Shown here in pieces: positions 1-7,482 of a stretch of DNA of 16,259 nucleotides. Position numbers and translations under genes: made by a program. This DNA is from JBEGQX01 sp041180805 (GTDB lineage Bacteria > Planctomycetota > Planctomycetia > Gemmatales > Gemmataceae). The notes under the pieces were generated by a model. It searched no databases. It was not told the origin of the DNA and saw only the letters and a list, made by a program, of their open reading frames with translations. Numbering within the stretch: position 1 is the first letter of the stretch; each line of letters begins with the position of its first letter. The stretch lies in contig JBEGQX010000219.1 in NCBI GenBank assembly GCA_041180805.1, positions 1 through 16,259 of the forward strand. Direction: 5' to 3'.

Positions 1-10
1 GGAATTGTGA

Positions 11-1375
11 TTGGTATTATACGCTAAAGAAGTGAACAGGCTTTACGGATTTTTCAGGGGAAAAGGTTTGGAACCCATCAGGAATGTTGTAGATGGTGAC
101 TTGGTCAAAAACCTTGTGGAAAGCAAGGAGTTGGTCATCAAGATGCGATTCAGGGTCGTGCTCCTGATGATAGGTTTTTTTATTGCGGTGGAGGTTTTTT
201 ATTTTTGCTTTGCCAATCCGGTGCCAAAAGCGGGAATCGAAGGAATGAGGAATGGTGCAATGGTGGTTTTAGCCACCTTTTGCATCTTTGCTGTTTTTGA
301 ATTCCTGTATCGAAAAGTTCAGCTTTATTACCTGAAAAAAACCAAAGATTCGCTTGGAATCGGGGTGCATTCCATCCAGCCAGTGGAACCTTTGTGGCTC
401 AAATTGCTGGTTATTTTTTTTGAAGTAAGCCTTCCAATTTTGGTGGCAATCATTCAGGTGAATCACCGTAGTTTTGAAAAAAGCATTGCGGCCGAGATTA
501 CAGTTACGCACATCCCTTTCATGATTCTTTCGATGTTCTACCTGAGATTTGACCTCTGCTTTTTCGGGGCATGTGTGGTTGGTTTGGAAAGACTGGGCTT
601 TTACCTGTATTACTCAGATAGCACAGAAATAGATTTATGGGCAATATTTTACCTCATGCTTTCCGGGGCCATGATGGGTGCCATAGCAAACATCACCCGA
701 AAGGTTGCGGAAATGGCTCTGCATAACTCCTCCGAAAGGCTGAGGGTGCAGGAAATTTTCGGCAGGTTTGTATCGCCCGATGTGGCACAAAAACTGGTGG
801 AAAAGCCGATCTCGCTAGGTGGGGATTCCCTTCAGGCCAGTGTGATGTTCATGGATATTCGCAATTTCACCAAGCGCTCCGCAACCATGCCGCCTGAGGC
901 TTCCGTGCAATTTCTAAACGAGATTTTTGCCTTCTCGGTGGAAGAAGTGGAAAAAGCCGGTGGTATTGTCAACAAGTTTCTGGGAGATGGTTTCATGGCG
1001 GTATTTGGCACACCCATACACCTGCCAAACTCTGGTGAGGCTGCCGTTGCAAGCGCCCTGGGTATCCTCGATAGGTTGGCGGTGTTTAACGCGGCGCGGC
1101 CTGGTGAAAAGGTGGAACTGGGCTTTGGAATCAACTGCGGCCCGATGATTTCCGGCGTGGTGGGAACCAGTCAGCGCAAGGAATTTACCGTGATAGGCGA
1201 CACGGTGAACATGGCCTCGCGCATTGAGGGCCTGAACAAGGAACTGGGCTCATCCCTGCTGATTTCCGAAAGTGTGTACCAGATTCTTCCCCAGAAAATA
1301 AAATCCAGCTTTCAAAAGGTTCCCGGCATGCATGTTAAGGGAAAAGAGGAAGCATTTGCCGTGTACAGAAGGTAA
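11..1375 (+). CDS. Membrane-anchored class III adenylate cyclase
   Basis: Predicted to make cAMP from ATP at the inner face of the cytoplasmic membrane. The N-terminal half has about five or six hydrophobic segments (residues about 46-66, 81-100, 128-149, 165-200, 207-228), followed by a short linker with the FGRFVSPDVA motif common just before bacterial cyclase domains. The catalytic domain runs from about 270 to 440. The two metal-binding aspartates are D282 (FMDIRNFT) and D326 (FLGDGFMAVFG). K322 and T393 fit adenine rather than guanine specificity, and N400 and R404 in VNMASRIE are the expected transition-state residues, so the enzyme looks active. The membrane sensor part matches no named sensor I recognise. 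The TTG at 11 follows directly after an in-frame TGA at 8-10. An ATG at 143, with AAGGAG at 125-130 upstream, is a shorter alternative start that would delete 44 cytoplasmic residues. No clear terminator follows the stop. A DevCAB-like exporter lies 195 bases downstream on the same strand. Confidence 0.9.
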   Translation: MVLYAKEVNRLYGFFRGKGLEPIRNVVDGDLVKNLVESKELVIKMRFRVVLLMIGFFIAVEVFYFCFANPVPKAGIEGMRNGAMVVLATFCIFAVFEFLYRKVQLYYLKKTKDSLGIGVHSIQPVEPLWLKLLVIFFEVSLPILVAIIQVNHRSFEKSIAAEITVTHIPFMILSMFYLRFDLCFFGACVVGLERLGFYLYYSDSTEIDLWAIFYLMLSGAMMGAIANITRKVAEMALHNSSERLRVQEIFGRFVSPDVAQKLVEKPISLGGDSLQASVMFMDIRNFTKRSATMPPEASVQFLNEIFAFSVEEVEKAGGIVNKFLGDGFMAVFGTPIHLPNSGEAAVASALGILDRLAVFNAARPGEKVELGFGINCGPMISGVVGTSQRKEFTVIGDTVNMASRIEGLNKELGSSLLISESVYQILPQKIKSSFQKVPGMHVKGKEEAFAVYRR

Positions 1376-1570
1376 GGGAGCTTGCTTGAACCTAATGCCC
1401 TGCCTTGAGCGTCATGTGGCTTTTAGCATCTTGGGCCGGTACCTTTTCCGTTATCATCACTGTGCGGTGATCGAAAGGTTGGCGGAATCAAAATGGTTCA
1501 AAACCATGACTGCCAAAAAACTTGCTCGTCGTTTTTCTGACTTCAGCTTTGCGGGAATGGGTTTGCAGCC
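1376..1570. other. Intergenic region with two short palindromes upstream of the exporter cluster
   Basis: This gap separates the cyclase from the permease. It holds ATCAC-N6-GTGAT at 1456-1471 and ATGGTT-CAA-AACCAT at 1493-1507. Neither has a U-tract, so they are not convincing terminators, but either could be an operator or a small RNA hairpin. A 22-codon reading frame (ATG 1506, TGA 1572-1574) ends in an ATGA overlap with the permease start. It could be a coupling leader peptide, but has no other support. I see no strong -35/-10 pair here. Confidence 0.4.
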
Positions 1571-2722
1571 ATGAGTTGGATTGCCATTCGCATGCTTTTT
1601 GGGGACCCCGTAAAGTTTCTGGGAATTCTTTTCGGAATCACTTTTTCCACATTGCTGATGAGCCAGCAGGTCGCGATTTTTGTGGGCATTCTTACAAGGA
1701 CTGCAAGCCAGATTCTGGATGTTCGGGATGCGGATATTTGGGTGATGGACAGGTTCACAAGGTTCATCGATGAGGCTCCCGGTCTGCCGGAGCAGGATCT
1801 GTATCGGGTTCGATCCATACAGGGAGTTGGTAGTGCGGTAAAACTTTCCTATGGGCTGGTGCCCGCCAGGCTGGATCATGGTGGGTTCCGAACAGTCTTA
1901 TTGTTGGGCCTCGATGATCCAACCCTTACAGGCGCGCCAACCCGATTCTTTATGGGAGATGTGGAATCACTTCGTTTGCCGGATGCGGTGGTATTGGACA
2001 AAGCTGGCTACACCTACCTTTTTCCCAACGAAGATTTTCAATTATGGCGTGAATTTGAAATCAACGAAAGAAGAGCGGTCCTGGTTGGAATCGCCGAAAC
2101 TTCACCCCCATTTACCTCCTTGCCTGTTGCTTTTACCAGATATAGCCTGGCTGAAAAATACAATCCCGGGGGGCGTAATAAAATGACATACATCCTCGCC
2201 AGACCCGCCCAGGGGGTAAGTGTGGTGGAAGCATGCAAAAACATAGAAGATGAAACCTCGCGTTCCACAAGACCCTTGATCGCCTTGGCCCGGAAAGACT
2301 TTGCCTGGAAAACCGTGCAGTACTTTCTTAAATCAACCGGCATTCCGGTGAATTTTGGAATCACCATCGCGCTTGGATTTCTGGTGGGTGTGGCAATTGC
2401 CGGACAAACCTTCTATTTGTTCACCTTGGAAAACATAAGGCAGTTTGGCGCGCTTAAAGCCATGGGTGTAGACAACCTTCGTTTGGTTGGAATGATTATG
2501 TTGCAGGCATTCGTGGTGGGTTTTAGTGGTTACGGCATAGGAATTGGACTTACAGCGTTGTTTTTTGAATCGACCTCGGGTGTGGTGGCCCTCTCGGGGT
2601 TGGGATTGTTTCCGGAATTACTGGTTCTTGTGGGTGTGGCCGAGGCTGTAATTGTGACTCTTTCCAGCCTTCTAAGTATTCGGAAGGTGCTAATCCTGGA
2701 ACCTGCGATGGTATTTCGATAA
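1571..2722 (+). CDS. DevC-like ABC transporter permease (FtsX/MacB type)
   Basis: Permease of a tripartite export pump that uses ATP from the neighbouring ATPase and works with the HlyD-like adaptor two genes on. At 383 residues it is the usual DevC length. Topology is the FtsX/MacB type: one N-terminal membrane helix (about 17-40), a large periplasmic domain (about 41-258), then three helices (about 262-284, 306-332, 347-370). The signatures TASQILDVRDADIWVMD after the first helix and ENIRQFGALKAMGV after the second are typical of DevC proteins. The in-frame stop at 1538-1540 leaves little room for another start, and the ATG at 1571 gives the expected N-terminus, although its ribosome binding site is weak. 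In cyanobacteria DevBCA exports heterocyst glycolipid with a TolC-type outer-membrane protein; the substrate here is unknown. The stop lies 10 bases before the ATPase start, so the genes are almost certainly co-transcribed. Confidence 0.87.
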   Translation: MSWIAIRMLFGDPVKFLGILFGITFSTLLMSQQVAIFVGILTRTASQILDVRDADIWVMDRFTRFIDEAPGLPEQDLYRVRSIQGVGSAVKLSYGLVPARLDHGGFRTVLLLGLDDPTLTGAPTRFFMGDVESLRLPDAVVLDKAGYTYLFPNEDFQLWREFEINERRAVLVGIAETSPPFTSLPVAFTRYSLAEKYNPGGRNKMTYILARPAQGVSVVEACKNIEDETSRSTRPLIALARKDFAWKTVQYFLKSTGIPVNFGITIALGFLVGVAIAGQTFYLFTLENIRQFGALKAMGVDNLRLVGMIMLQAFVVGFSGYGIGIGLTALFFESTSGVVALSGLGLFPELLVLVGVAEAVIVTLSSLLSIRKVLILEPAMVFR

Positions 2723-2732
2723 AAGGAAAAAA

Positions 2733-3443
2733 ATGTACGCGGCGAAGTGCGAATCCCTTGTGAAGGATTTTCAATCTGGCAACGGCTTCCAACGGGTGCT
2801 TTTTGGCATAGATCTGGTTATTCCGTTCGGAAAAATTACCCTTCTTGCCGGCCCTAGTGGGTGTGGCAAAACAACTATTTTATCCATACTTGCCGGGCTT
2901 TTGGATCCAACATCCGGAAATGCCGAGGTTTTGGGTAAAGACATCGGATGGATGAGGGGCAGGCAGAAAGTTGCATTCAGGGGTAAAAATATCGGCTTTG
3001 TTTTTCAGCAGTATAACCTGTTGCCTGCTTTGACGGCTTGTGAAAATGTCGCAGTTCCCCTTGTGATACTTGGGCAGGCGCGATCCAAGGCAATCGAGCT
3101 GGCCAGACAAACGCTGGTAAAGGTTGGCTTGGAGGACAAAATGGATTCCATTCCCAAGAACCTTTCCGGAGGCCAGCAGCAACGGGTTGCAATCGCAAGG
3201 GCCCTGGTGCATCAGCCGAGGCTTCTTCTTTGTGATGAGCCAACGGCAGCGCTTGATGCCGCAAGTGGGCATACTGTCATGGAATTATTGAGGGAGGTGG
3301 CCCTGGTTCCCGAGCGGGCAGTGGTGATAGTCACCCATGATAACCGGGTATATTCGTTCGGGGATCGAATGATTCGTATTGCCGATGGGCGCGTTGAGCA
3401 AACGCTGGAGGATCCCTCCAGTTTTACCGCCAAAGTTTTTTAA
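2733..3443 (+). CDS. DevA/LolD-like ABC transporter ATPase
   Basis: Cytoplasmic ATP-hydrolysing subunit of the export pump, 236 residues, of the LolD/MacB/DevA subfamily. All nucleotide-binding motifs are present: Walker A GPSGCGKTT (40-48), Q-loop FVFQQ (89-93), signature LSGGQQQR (144-151), Walker B LLLCDEP (164-170, catalytic E169) and H-loop H202 in VIVTHD. AAGGA at 2723-2727 lies five bases before the ATG, directly at the end of the permease gene. Only 10 bases follow the adaptor-side stop before the next start, so the three genes look translationally tight. The motif set says active ATPase; it does not reveal the substrate. Confidence 0.93.
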   Translation: MYAAKCESLVKDFQSGNGFQRVLFGIDLVIPFGKITLLAGPSGCGKTTILSILAGLLDPTSGNAEVLGKDIGWMRGRQKVAFRGKNIGFVFQQYNLLPALTACENVAVPLVILGQARSKAIELARQTLVKVGLEDKMDSIPKNLSGGQQQRVAIARALVHQPRLLLCDEPTAALDAASGHTVMELLREVALVPERAVVIVTHDNRVYSFGDRMIRIADGRVEQTLEDPSSFTAKVF

Positions 3444-3453
3444 GGACTGGAAC

Positions 3454-4530
3454 ATGATTCGATGGGTTCCCTTGTTGCTTGGTGCGATCCTTTTTGCTTT
3501 TGCCATTTGGCACATTGCCAAGCGCGGCAATGATGGAGATGCCAGGCTGGATTCTCCGGTGCCAGCTTTGCAGATACCCATGGAAAAGGAATTAGCCGCG
3601 GTGGGATTAATCGAGCCAATGACGGAAAAAATCGGAATTGGTTCCCCAGTTTCAGGCATCGTCAAAGAAGTGGATGTTCATGTGGGCCAGAAGGTCAAGT
3701 CTGGTGACCGGTTGTTCAAGATCAGGGCCGAACAACTGGAATCCGAACTTGTGGTGAAAAACGCGATCCTCGAAGGTGCGCTTGGCAATTTGCAAAAGCT
3801 GAAAGCCATGCCTCGCCCAGAGGAGTTGCCCCCACTTCAGGCAAAACTTAACGAAGCCATGGCTTTGAACAATGACCAAAAAGATCAGTTGGAACGCAAT
3901 GTTTTATTGATGGGGAAAGGGGCTGTGGGCACGGAAGAAAGGCGCAAAAAAGAGTATGCTTTTCTGGCAACCGAATCTAGGGTAAAGCAGGCTGAAGCAG
4001 AACTTGCCCTTTTGAAGGCAGGTGCCTGGTTGCCTGATATCAAAATTGCCGATGCCAAACTTCATGAGGCATCCGCACAGGTTAAATACATACTTACCGA
4101 ACTTGAAAGACATTCAATCAAGGCGCCCAAGGTAATGGTGGATTCCTCTCCAAGCGAAGGCGAGGAATTGACGGTGCTTCAAGTGAATATCCGTCCGGGT
4201 GAATTTGTTTCGATAGCACCTGGTTCCGAGCCTTTGATGGTTTTAGGAGGTATGAGGCATTTGCACGTCAGGATTGATATCGATGAGTACAACATTTCCA
4301 GGTTTCAGCCTGGGATGCCTGGAAAAGCGTATTCAAGGGGTAAGTCTCGGGAAATGATGGAGCTGGAATTCGAAAGAATGGAGCCACTTTTGGTGCAAAA
4401 AAAATTCCTGACGGGCTCACAGGTCGAGAAAGTGGACACACGGGTTCTTCAAGCCATTTATAAAATCAAAAATCCTCCCAAAATGTTATTGGTTGGGCAG
4501 CAGGTGGATGTATTCCTGGGTGGCCAGTAA
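3454..4530 (+). CDS. HlyD/DevB-like periplasmic adaptor (membrane fusion protein)
   Basis: Adaptor of the tripartite pump, expected to be anchored in the inner membrane and to bridge the permease to an outer-membrane channel. It is 358 residues from the ATG at 3454. The N-terminus has one hydrophobic anchor (about 4-21). A first lipoyl half-motif (IGSPVSGIVKEVDVHVGQKV, 62-81) is followed by a charged alpha-helical hairpin (about 90-220) and the second lipoyl half (LQVNIRPGEFV, 242-252), then a beta-barrel region containing LHVRIDIDEYN (270-280). Reading could begin at 3379, but that would overlap 65 bases of the ATPase and add 25 proline-rich residues before the anchor. AAGGA at 3442-3446 lies seven bases before 3454 and supports the shorter form. 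No TolC-like partner is encoded in the window. Transcription probably ends at the hairpin just after the stop. Confidence 0.87.
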   Translation: MIRWVPLLLGAILFAFAIWHIAKRGNDGDARLDSPVPALQIPMEKELAAVGLIEPMTEKIGIGSPVSGIVKEVDVHVGQKVKSGDRLFKIRAEQLESELVVKNAILEGALGNLQKLKAMPRPEELPPLQAKLNEAMALNNDQKDQLERNVLLMGKGAVGTEERRKKEYAFLATESRVKQAEAELALLKAGAWLPDIKIADAKLHEASAQVKYILTELERHSIKAPKVMVDSSPSEGEELTVLQVNIRPGEFVSIAPGSEPLMVLGGMRHLHVRIDIDEYNISRFQPGMPGKAYSRGKSREMMELEFERMEPLLVQKKFLTGSQVEKVDTRVLQAIYKIKNPPKMLLVGQQVDVFLGGQ

Positions 4531-4534
4531 TATC

Positions 4535-4566
4535 AAAAGCCGGGGGCATTGTAACCCCCGGCTTTT
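4535..4566. terminator. Bidirectional intrinsic terminator
   Basis: A perfect 12-bp inverted repeat: AAAAGCCGGGGG (4535-4546), an 8-base loop, and CCCCCGGCTTTT (4555-4566). The GC-rich core is flanked by A-runs on one side and T-runs on the other, so the transcript of either strand ends in a U-tract. It sits between the convergent exporter cluster and the aldehyde dehydrogenase gene and can serve both. Confidence 0.92.
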
Positions 4567-4584
4567 CAATGGTAAACCGCCTGC

Positions 4585-6066
4585 CTAGGAAAGCTTCACG
4601 GTTACGGTCTTCAATTCGCTGTAGTGATCCAAAGAAGCTTCGCCGTTTTCGCGGCCTTGTCCGGACATCTTGAAGCCGCCGAACGGGGTGGTGGTGTCCA
4701 CGATGTGGTAGCAGTTCACCCATACGGTGCCTGCCTTGACCGCCCTGGCATAGTTGTGTGCCTTGTCGATGTTCTTGGTCCAGACGGCGGCGGCCAGGCC
4801 ATAATTCGTGTTGTTGGCCCGTTCGATCACCTCATCCATATCCTTGAAAGGCAGAACGCTAACCACAGGCCCGAAAATTTCATCGCGGGCAATGGTCATA
4901 TTGTCTTTCACGCCATCGAAAATGGTGGGTTCCACAAAGTAACCTTTGCTGCCCTTTCGGCTTCCACCTGTAACCAGCTTGGCGCCTTCTTTCTGGCCAA
5001 GGTCCACATAGTGCAGAATCTTGTCCAACTGTTCCTGGGAAACCTGCGGCCCCTGCTGGGTGGATTCCTCTAGCGGGTCGCCTACTTTGCGCTGTTTGGC
5101 GCGGGCAGCCAGGCGTTCCACGAATTCCTTTTGGATTTTCTGTTCGATAAAAAGTCTGCTGCCGGCGGTGCAGCACTGGCCGCAATGGAAGTAAATGGCA
5201 TGGAAGGCCCCCTCCACTGCCTGTTCCATGTCGCAATCCGCGAATACCACATTCGGGCTTTTTCCGCCCAATTCAAAGGTGGTTCTCTTCAGGGTATCAG
5301 CGGCACGCTTCTGGATGATCTTTGCAGTGTCCATGTGACCGGTGAAGGCAACCTTGTCGATACCCGGATGCGTAACGATGGCATCGCCGGCGGTTTCACC
5401 AAAGCCGTTGATCAGGTTAATGACCCCGGCGGGGAAGCCAGCCTCGATGGCAAGTTCGCCCACCCGCAGTGCGCTAAGCGGGGTTTGCTCGGCGGGCTTC
5501 ATGACAATGGTGTTGCCGCATGCCAAGGCAGGGCCCCATTTCCAAGCCAGCATGAGAAGGGGGAAATTCCAGGGGATGATCTGGCCAACCACGCCAACAG
5601 GCTGGCGCAGGGTGTAAGAGAGGAAGTTGCCACGCACAGGAACCGTGCGGCCTTCGATCTTGTCGGCCCAGCCGGCATAGTAACGGATGGTGTTCACCGT
5701 GCCTGCAATGTCACCACGGGAATCTGTGATAGTCTTGCCGCAGTTCAGGGATTCCAGGGTTGCCAGTTCCTCGGCGTTTTCCTCGATCAGGTCGGCCAAT
5801 TTGAACATCAGCTTGCCACGGTCAGCGGCATCCATGCGTGCCCACGGGCCATTTTCCAACGCTGCCCGGGCCGCCTTCACCGCAATATCCACATCCCTGC
5901 CGGTGCCTTCAGCCACCTTGGCGATTACTTCCCCGGTTGCAGGGTTCAGGGTGGTAAATGTTGTTCCCTCCACGGGATCAACCCACTTGTTGTTGATCAA
6001 CAGCTTGGTTTGACGGATCTTGGGAAGCTTCACCTTCTTGGCGGGTTTTTTACCAATGGCAGTCAT
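4585..6066 (-). CDS. NAD(P)-dependent aldehyde dehydrogenase
   Basis: Oxidises an aldehyde to a carboxylic acid with NAD(P)+, presumably in the cytosol. The 493 residues are typical of ALDH1/2/betaine-aldehyde-type enzymes. Visible active-site elements are N167 in IIPWNFP (oxyanion hole), K190 in VMKPAEQTP (cofactor), general base E265 in FELGGKSPN, and the nucleophile in GQCCTAGSR, most likely C299. The late EIFGPV motif is at 396-401 and PFGGFKMSG at 461-469. The cofactor-binding loop reads FTGHMDTAK (241-249) where many family members have FTGSTEIG. The first 20 residues are Lys-rich. The start is supported by AGAGG (minus strand, 6077-6073) six bases upstream. It is a single-gene unit that ends before the shared terminator. 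The substrate cannot be assigned. Confidence 0.94.
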   Translation of the reverse strand: MTAIGKKPAKKVKLPKIRQTKLLINNKWVDPVEGTTFTTLNPATGEVIAKVAEGTGRDVDIAVKAARAALENGPWARMDAADRGKLMFKLADLIEENAEELATLESLNCGKTITDSRGDIAGTVNTIRYYAGWADKIEGRTVPVRGNFLSYTLRQPVGVVGQIIPWNFPLLMLAWKWGPALACGNTIVMKPAEQTPLSALRVGELAIEAGFPAGVINLINGFGETAGDAIVTHPGIDKVAFTGHMDTAKIIQKRAADTLKRTTFELGGKSPNVVFADCDMEQAVEGAFHAIYFHCGQCCTAGSRLFIEQKIQKEFVERLAARAKQRKVGDPLEESTQQGPQVSQEQLDKILHYVDLGQKEGAKLVTGGSRKGSKGYFVEPTIFDGVKDNMTIARDEIFGPVVSVLPFKDMDEVIERANNTNYGLAAAVWTKNIDKAHNYARAVKAGTVWVNCYHIVDTTTPFGGFKMSGQGRENGEASLDHYSELKTVTVKLS

Positions 6067-6130
6067 GGATAACCTCTGAATAGTGGAAAATTAAGTAAGC
6101 GGGGCAAGACACATGGGTGTTCGTGCCCAA

Positions 6131-6149
6131 AAAGCATCATAAATGCTTT
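6131..6149. promoter_or_regulatory. Palindrome, candidate operator
   Basis: Seven-bp perfect inverted repeat AAAGCAT/ATGCTTT with a five-base spacer, in the middle of the divergent region. No U-tract follows, so a terminator is unlikely. It could bind a dimeric regulator acting on one or both flanking genes. This rests only on symmetry and position. Confidence 0.3.
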
Positions 6150-6209
6150 GGCTTTCATTGCAAGCATCCTTCGAACCGCCGCAAGCGAAATTCCCCCGGC
6201 CACTAGGTA

Positions 6210-6239
6210 TTGCTTTATTTTTCTTCTTCCAGCTATATT
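6210..6239 (+). promoter_or_regulatory. Sigma70-like promoter of the foldase gene
   Basis: TTGCTT (6210-6215) and TATATT (6234-6239) are separated by 18 bases, close to the TTGACA/TATAAT consensus. Transcription would begin near 6246. That leaves a leader of about 50 bases with a GGAGG at 6283-6287 before the ATG at 6297. Confidence 0.45.
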
Positions 6240-6296
6240 TCCATTTCCGGAATTATGGACATTTCCGGTACGGATCTCGCACGGAGGCTTGGACCC

Positions 6297-7406
6297 ATGC
6301 TTAATTACTCTTCAGATAGCAACCCCTCATTGCCAAAGCGAATTGGGCTTGGCGTTCTTACCGGTACCATTGCGCTGGCCGCTGTGCTGGTGCTTCGCAA
6401 GGTTCCACAGCCGATGGCAGATGCCCAGACACCCCCAGCCAAGAAGGAAGTGGCAGCACCGGAAAAGCTGCCCACTTCTCTGCAGCAAACTAATAACACG
6501 CCAACCACTGGCTCGGATTATTCCAGCAGGGTGGTTGCCTATGTGTACGACAATATACCGATCACCCGCGAGGAACTTGGCGAATACCTGATTCAGCGGC
6601 AGGGTGCCGAGAGGCTGGAGTTGCTTTGCAACAAGAAGATTATCGACATGGAATGCCGCAAGTTGGGCATCGAGGTGACTGCTGCCGAGGTGGAAGATGC
6701 CTTGGCCGAAGACCTGAAGGGCCTGAATGTGGATCGCAAGACCTTCGTGGACAAGGTGCTGAAAAATTACCGCAAGAATCTATATGAATGGAAGGAAGAT
6801 GTCATTCGTCCCAAGTTGCTTCTTTCCAAGATGGTGCGCTCGAAGATTCAGGTAACGGACGAGGATGTTAAGAAAGCCTATGAAGCCTACTATGGTGAAA
6901 AGGTGGAATGCAGGATCATCATGTGGGAAAAAGGCTTTGAACGCGCCGCGATGACCGACTACCCCAGACTGCGTGACTCTGAGGATGAATTTAACAAGGC
7001 AGCAAAGAACCAAAAGAGTTCCTCGCTTGCCGCGACTGCGGGCAAGATTCGCCCCCTGGGTCGCAATACCACTGGCAACGATGAGCTTGAAAAGGCAGCC
7101 TTCCAGCTTCAACCGGGTGAAGTCAGCCCTGTGATTGGCACCCCCGAAGGTCTGGTGATCGTGAAATGCGACAAGCGCATTCCCGCGGACACCACGGTAA
7201 ACATGGATGCGGTAAAGGAAAAGCTGACCAAGGAAATCATCGAGAAAAAGGTGGCTGCGGAAATACCCATGGCATTTGCGGAACTTCGCAAGAAGGCAAA
7301 CCCCAAGATGATTCTCCAGGGTTCCAACCAGGTCGAAGACCTGACCAAGACGGTGGCGCCACTGATCAAGGAAGTGGATGATGCCTTGAAGGGTAATAAC
7401 AAGTAA
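6297..7406 (+). CDS. Membrane-anchored SurA/PpiC-type foldase (parvulin-like)
   Basis: Probably an extracytoplasmic chaperone for exported proteins. From the ATG at 6297 it has 369 residues: a short basic head, one membrane anchor (about 16-34), a Pro-rich linker, a SurA-like helical chaperone region (about 78-191), and a parvulin-type C-terminal domain. The domain is best seen at LEKAAFQLQPGEVSPV (about 264-279), where rotamases carry the same FEKAAFxLxPGEVS pattern. Positions usually occupied by conserved parvulin histidines look replaced (ECRIIMW near 204-210; GLVIVKC near 285-291). Isomerase activity is therefore doubtful and a holdase role is possible. The start is chosen because GGAGG at 6283-6287 lies nine bases upstream; TTG 6210 and ATG 6255 would be longer and lack such a site. 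It has its own promoter and terminator, so it appears monocistronic. Confidence 0.82.
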   Translation: MLNYSSDSNPSLPKRIGLGVLTGTIALAAVLVLRKVPQPMADAQTPPAKKEVAAPEKLPTSLQQTNNTPTTGSDYSSRVVAYVYDNIPITREELGEYLIQRQGAERLELLCNKKIIDMECRKLGIEVTAAEVEDALAEDLKGLNVDRKTFVDKVLKNYRKNLYEWKEDVIRPKLLLSKMVRSKIQVTDEDVKKAYEAYYGEKVECRIIMWEKGFERAAMTDYPRLRDSEDEFNKAAKNQKSSSLAATAGKIRPLGRNTTGNDELEKAAFQLQPGEVSPVIGTPEGLVIVKCDKRIPADTTVNMDAVKEKLTKEIIEKKVAAEIPMAFAELRKKANPKMILQGSNQVEDLTKTVAPLIKEVDDALKGNNK

Positions 7407-7423
7407 CGGTTGGCGTTTTTCGC

Positions 7424-7456
7424 AAGGCCGGGGGCAAGAAGCCTGCCGGCCTTTTT
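7424..7456 (+). terminator. Intrinsic terminator after the foldase gene
   Basis: AAGGCCGG (7424-7431) pairs with CCGGCCTT (7446-7453), with further GGC/GCC pairing inside, and is followed by a T-tract (TTTTTCTTT from 7452). It lies 18 bases after the foldase stop and ends just before the DoxX-like gene, which should therefore have separate or read-through transcription. Confidence 0.88.
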
Positions 7457-7482
7457 CTTTGAAACATGATTGGCTTTTTCCC

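Larger units (their letters stand above)
6067..6296. other. Divergent intergenic region between aldehyde dehydrogenase and foldase genes
   Basis: This stretch of 230 bases carries the leaders of two divergent genes. It contains AAAGCAT-CATAA-ATGCTTT at 6131-6149, which extends to flanking CC/GG with two extra A residues on the left, and a sigma70-like promoter for the rightward gene at 6210-6239. Reading frames starting at 6148, 6210 or 6255 exist, but the ribosome binding site evidence favours translation from 6297. Confidence 0.5.

Noticed and set aside
1456..1471. A CRP/FNR-type operator
   Set aside because: The spacing fits, but the half-sites are ATCAC/GTGAT rather than TGTGA/TCACA, so naming the regulator is not justified.
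1332..1574. An 80-codon frame spanning the end of the cyclase and the gap
   Set aside because: It starts inside the cyclase gene, has no family resemblance and no ribosome binding site. Only the last 22 codons merited a low-interest note.
5131..6072. A 313-codon open frame on the plus strand opposite the aldehyde dehydrogenase
   Set aside because: It lies wholly antisense to a well-supported gene, its translation resembles no family, and its length follows from the codon bias of the opposite strand.
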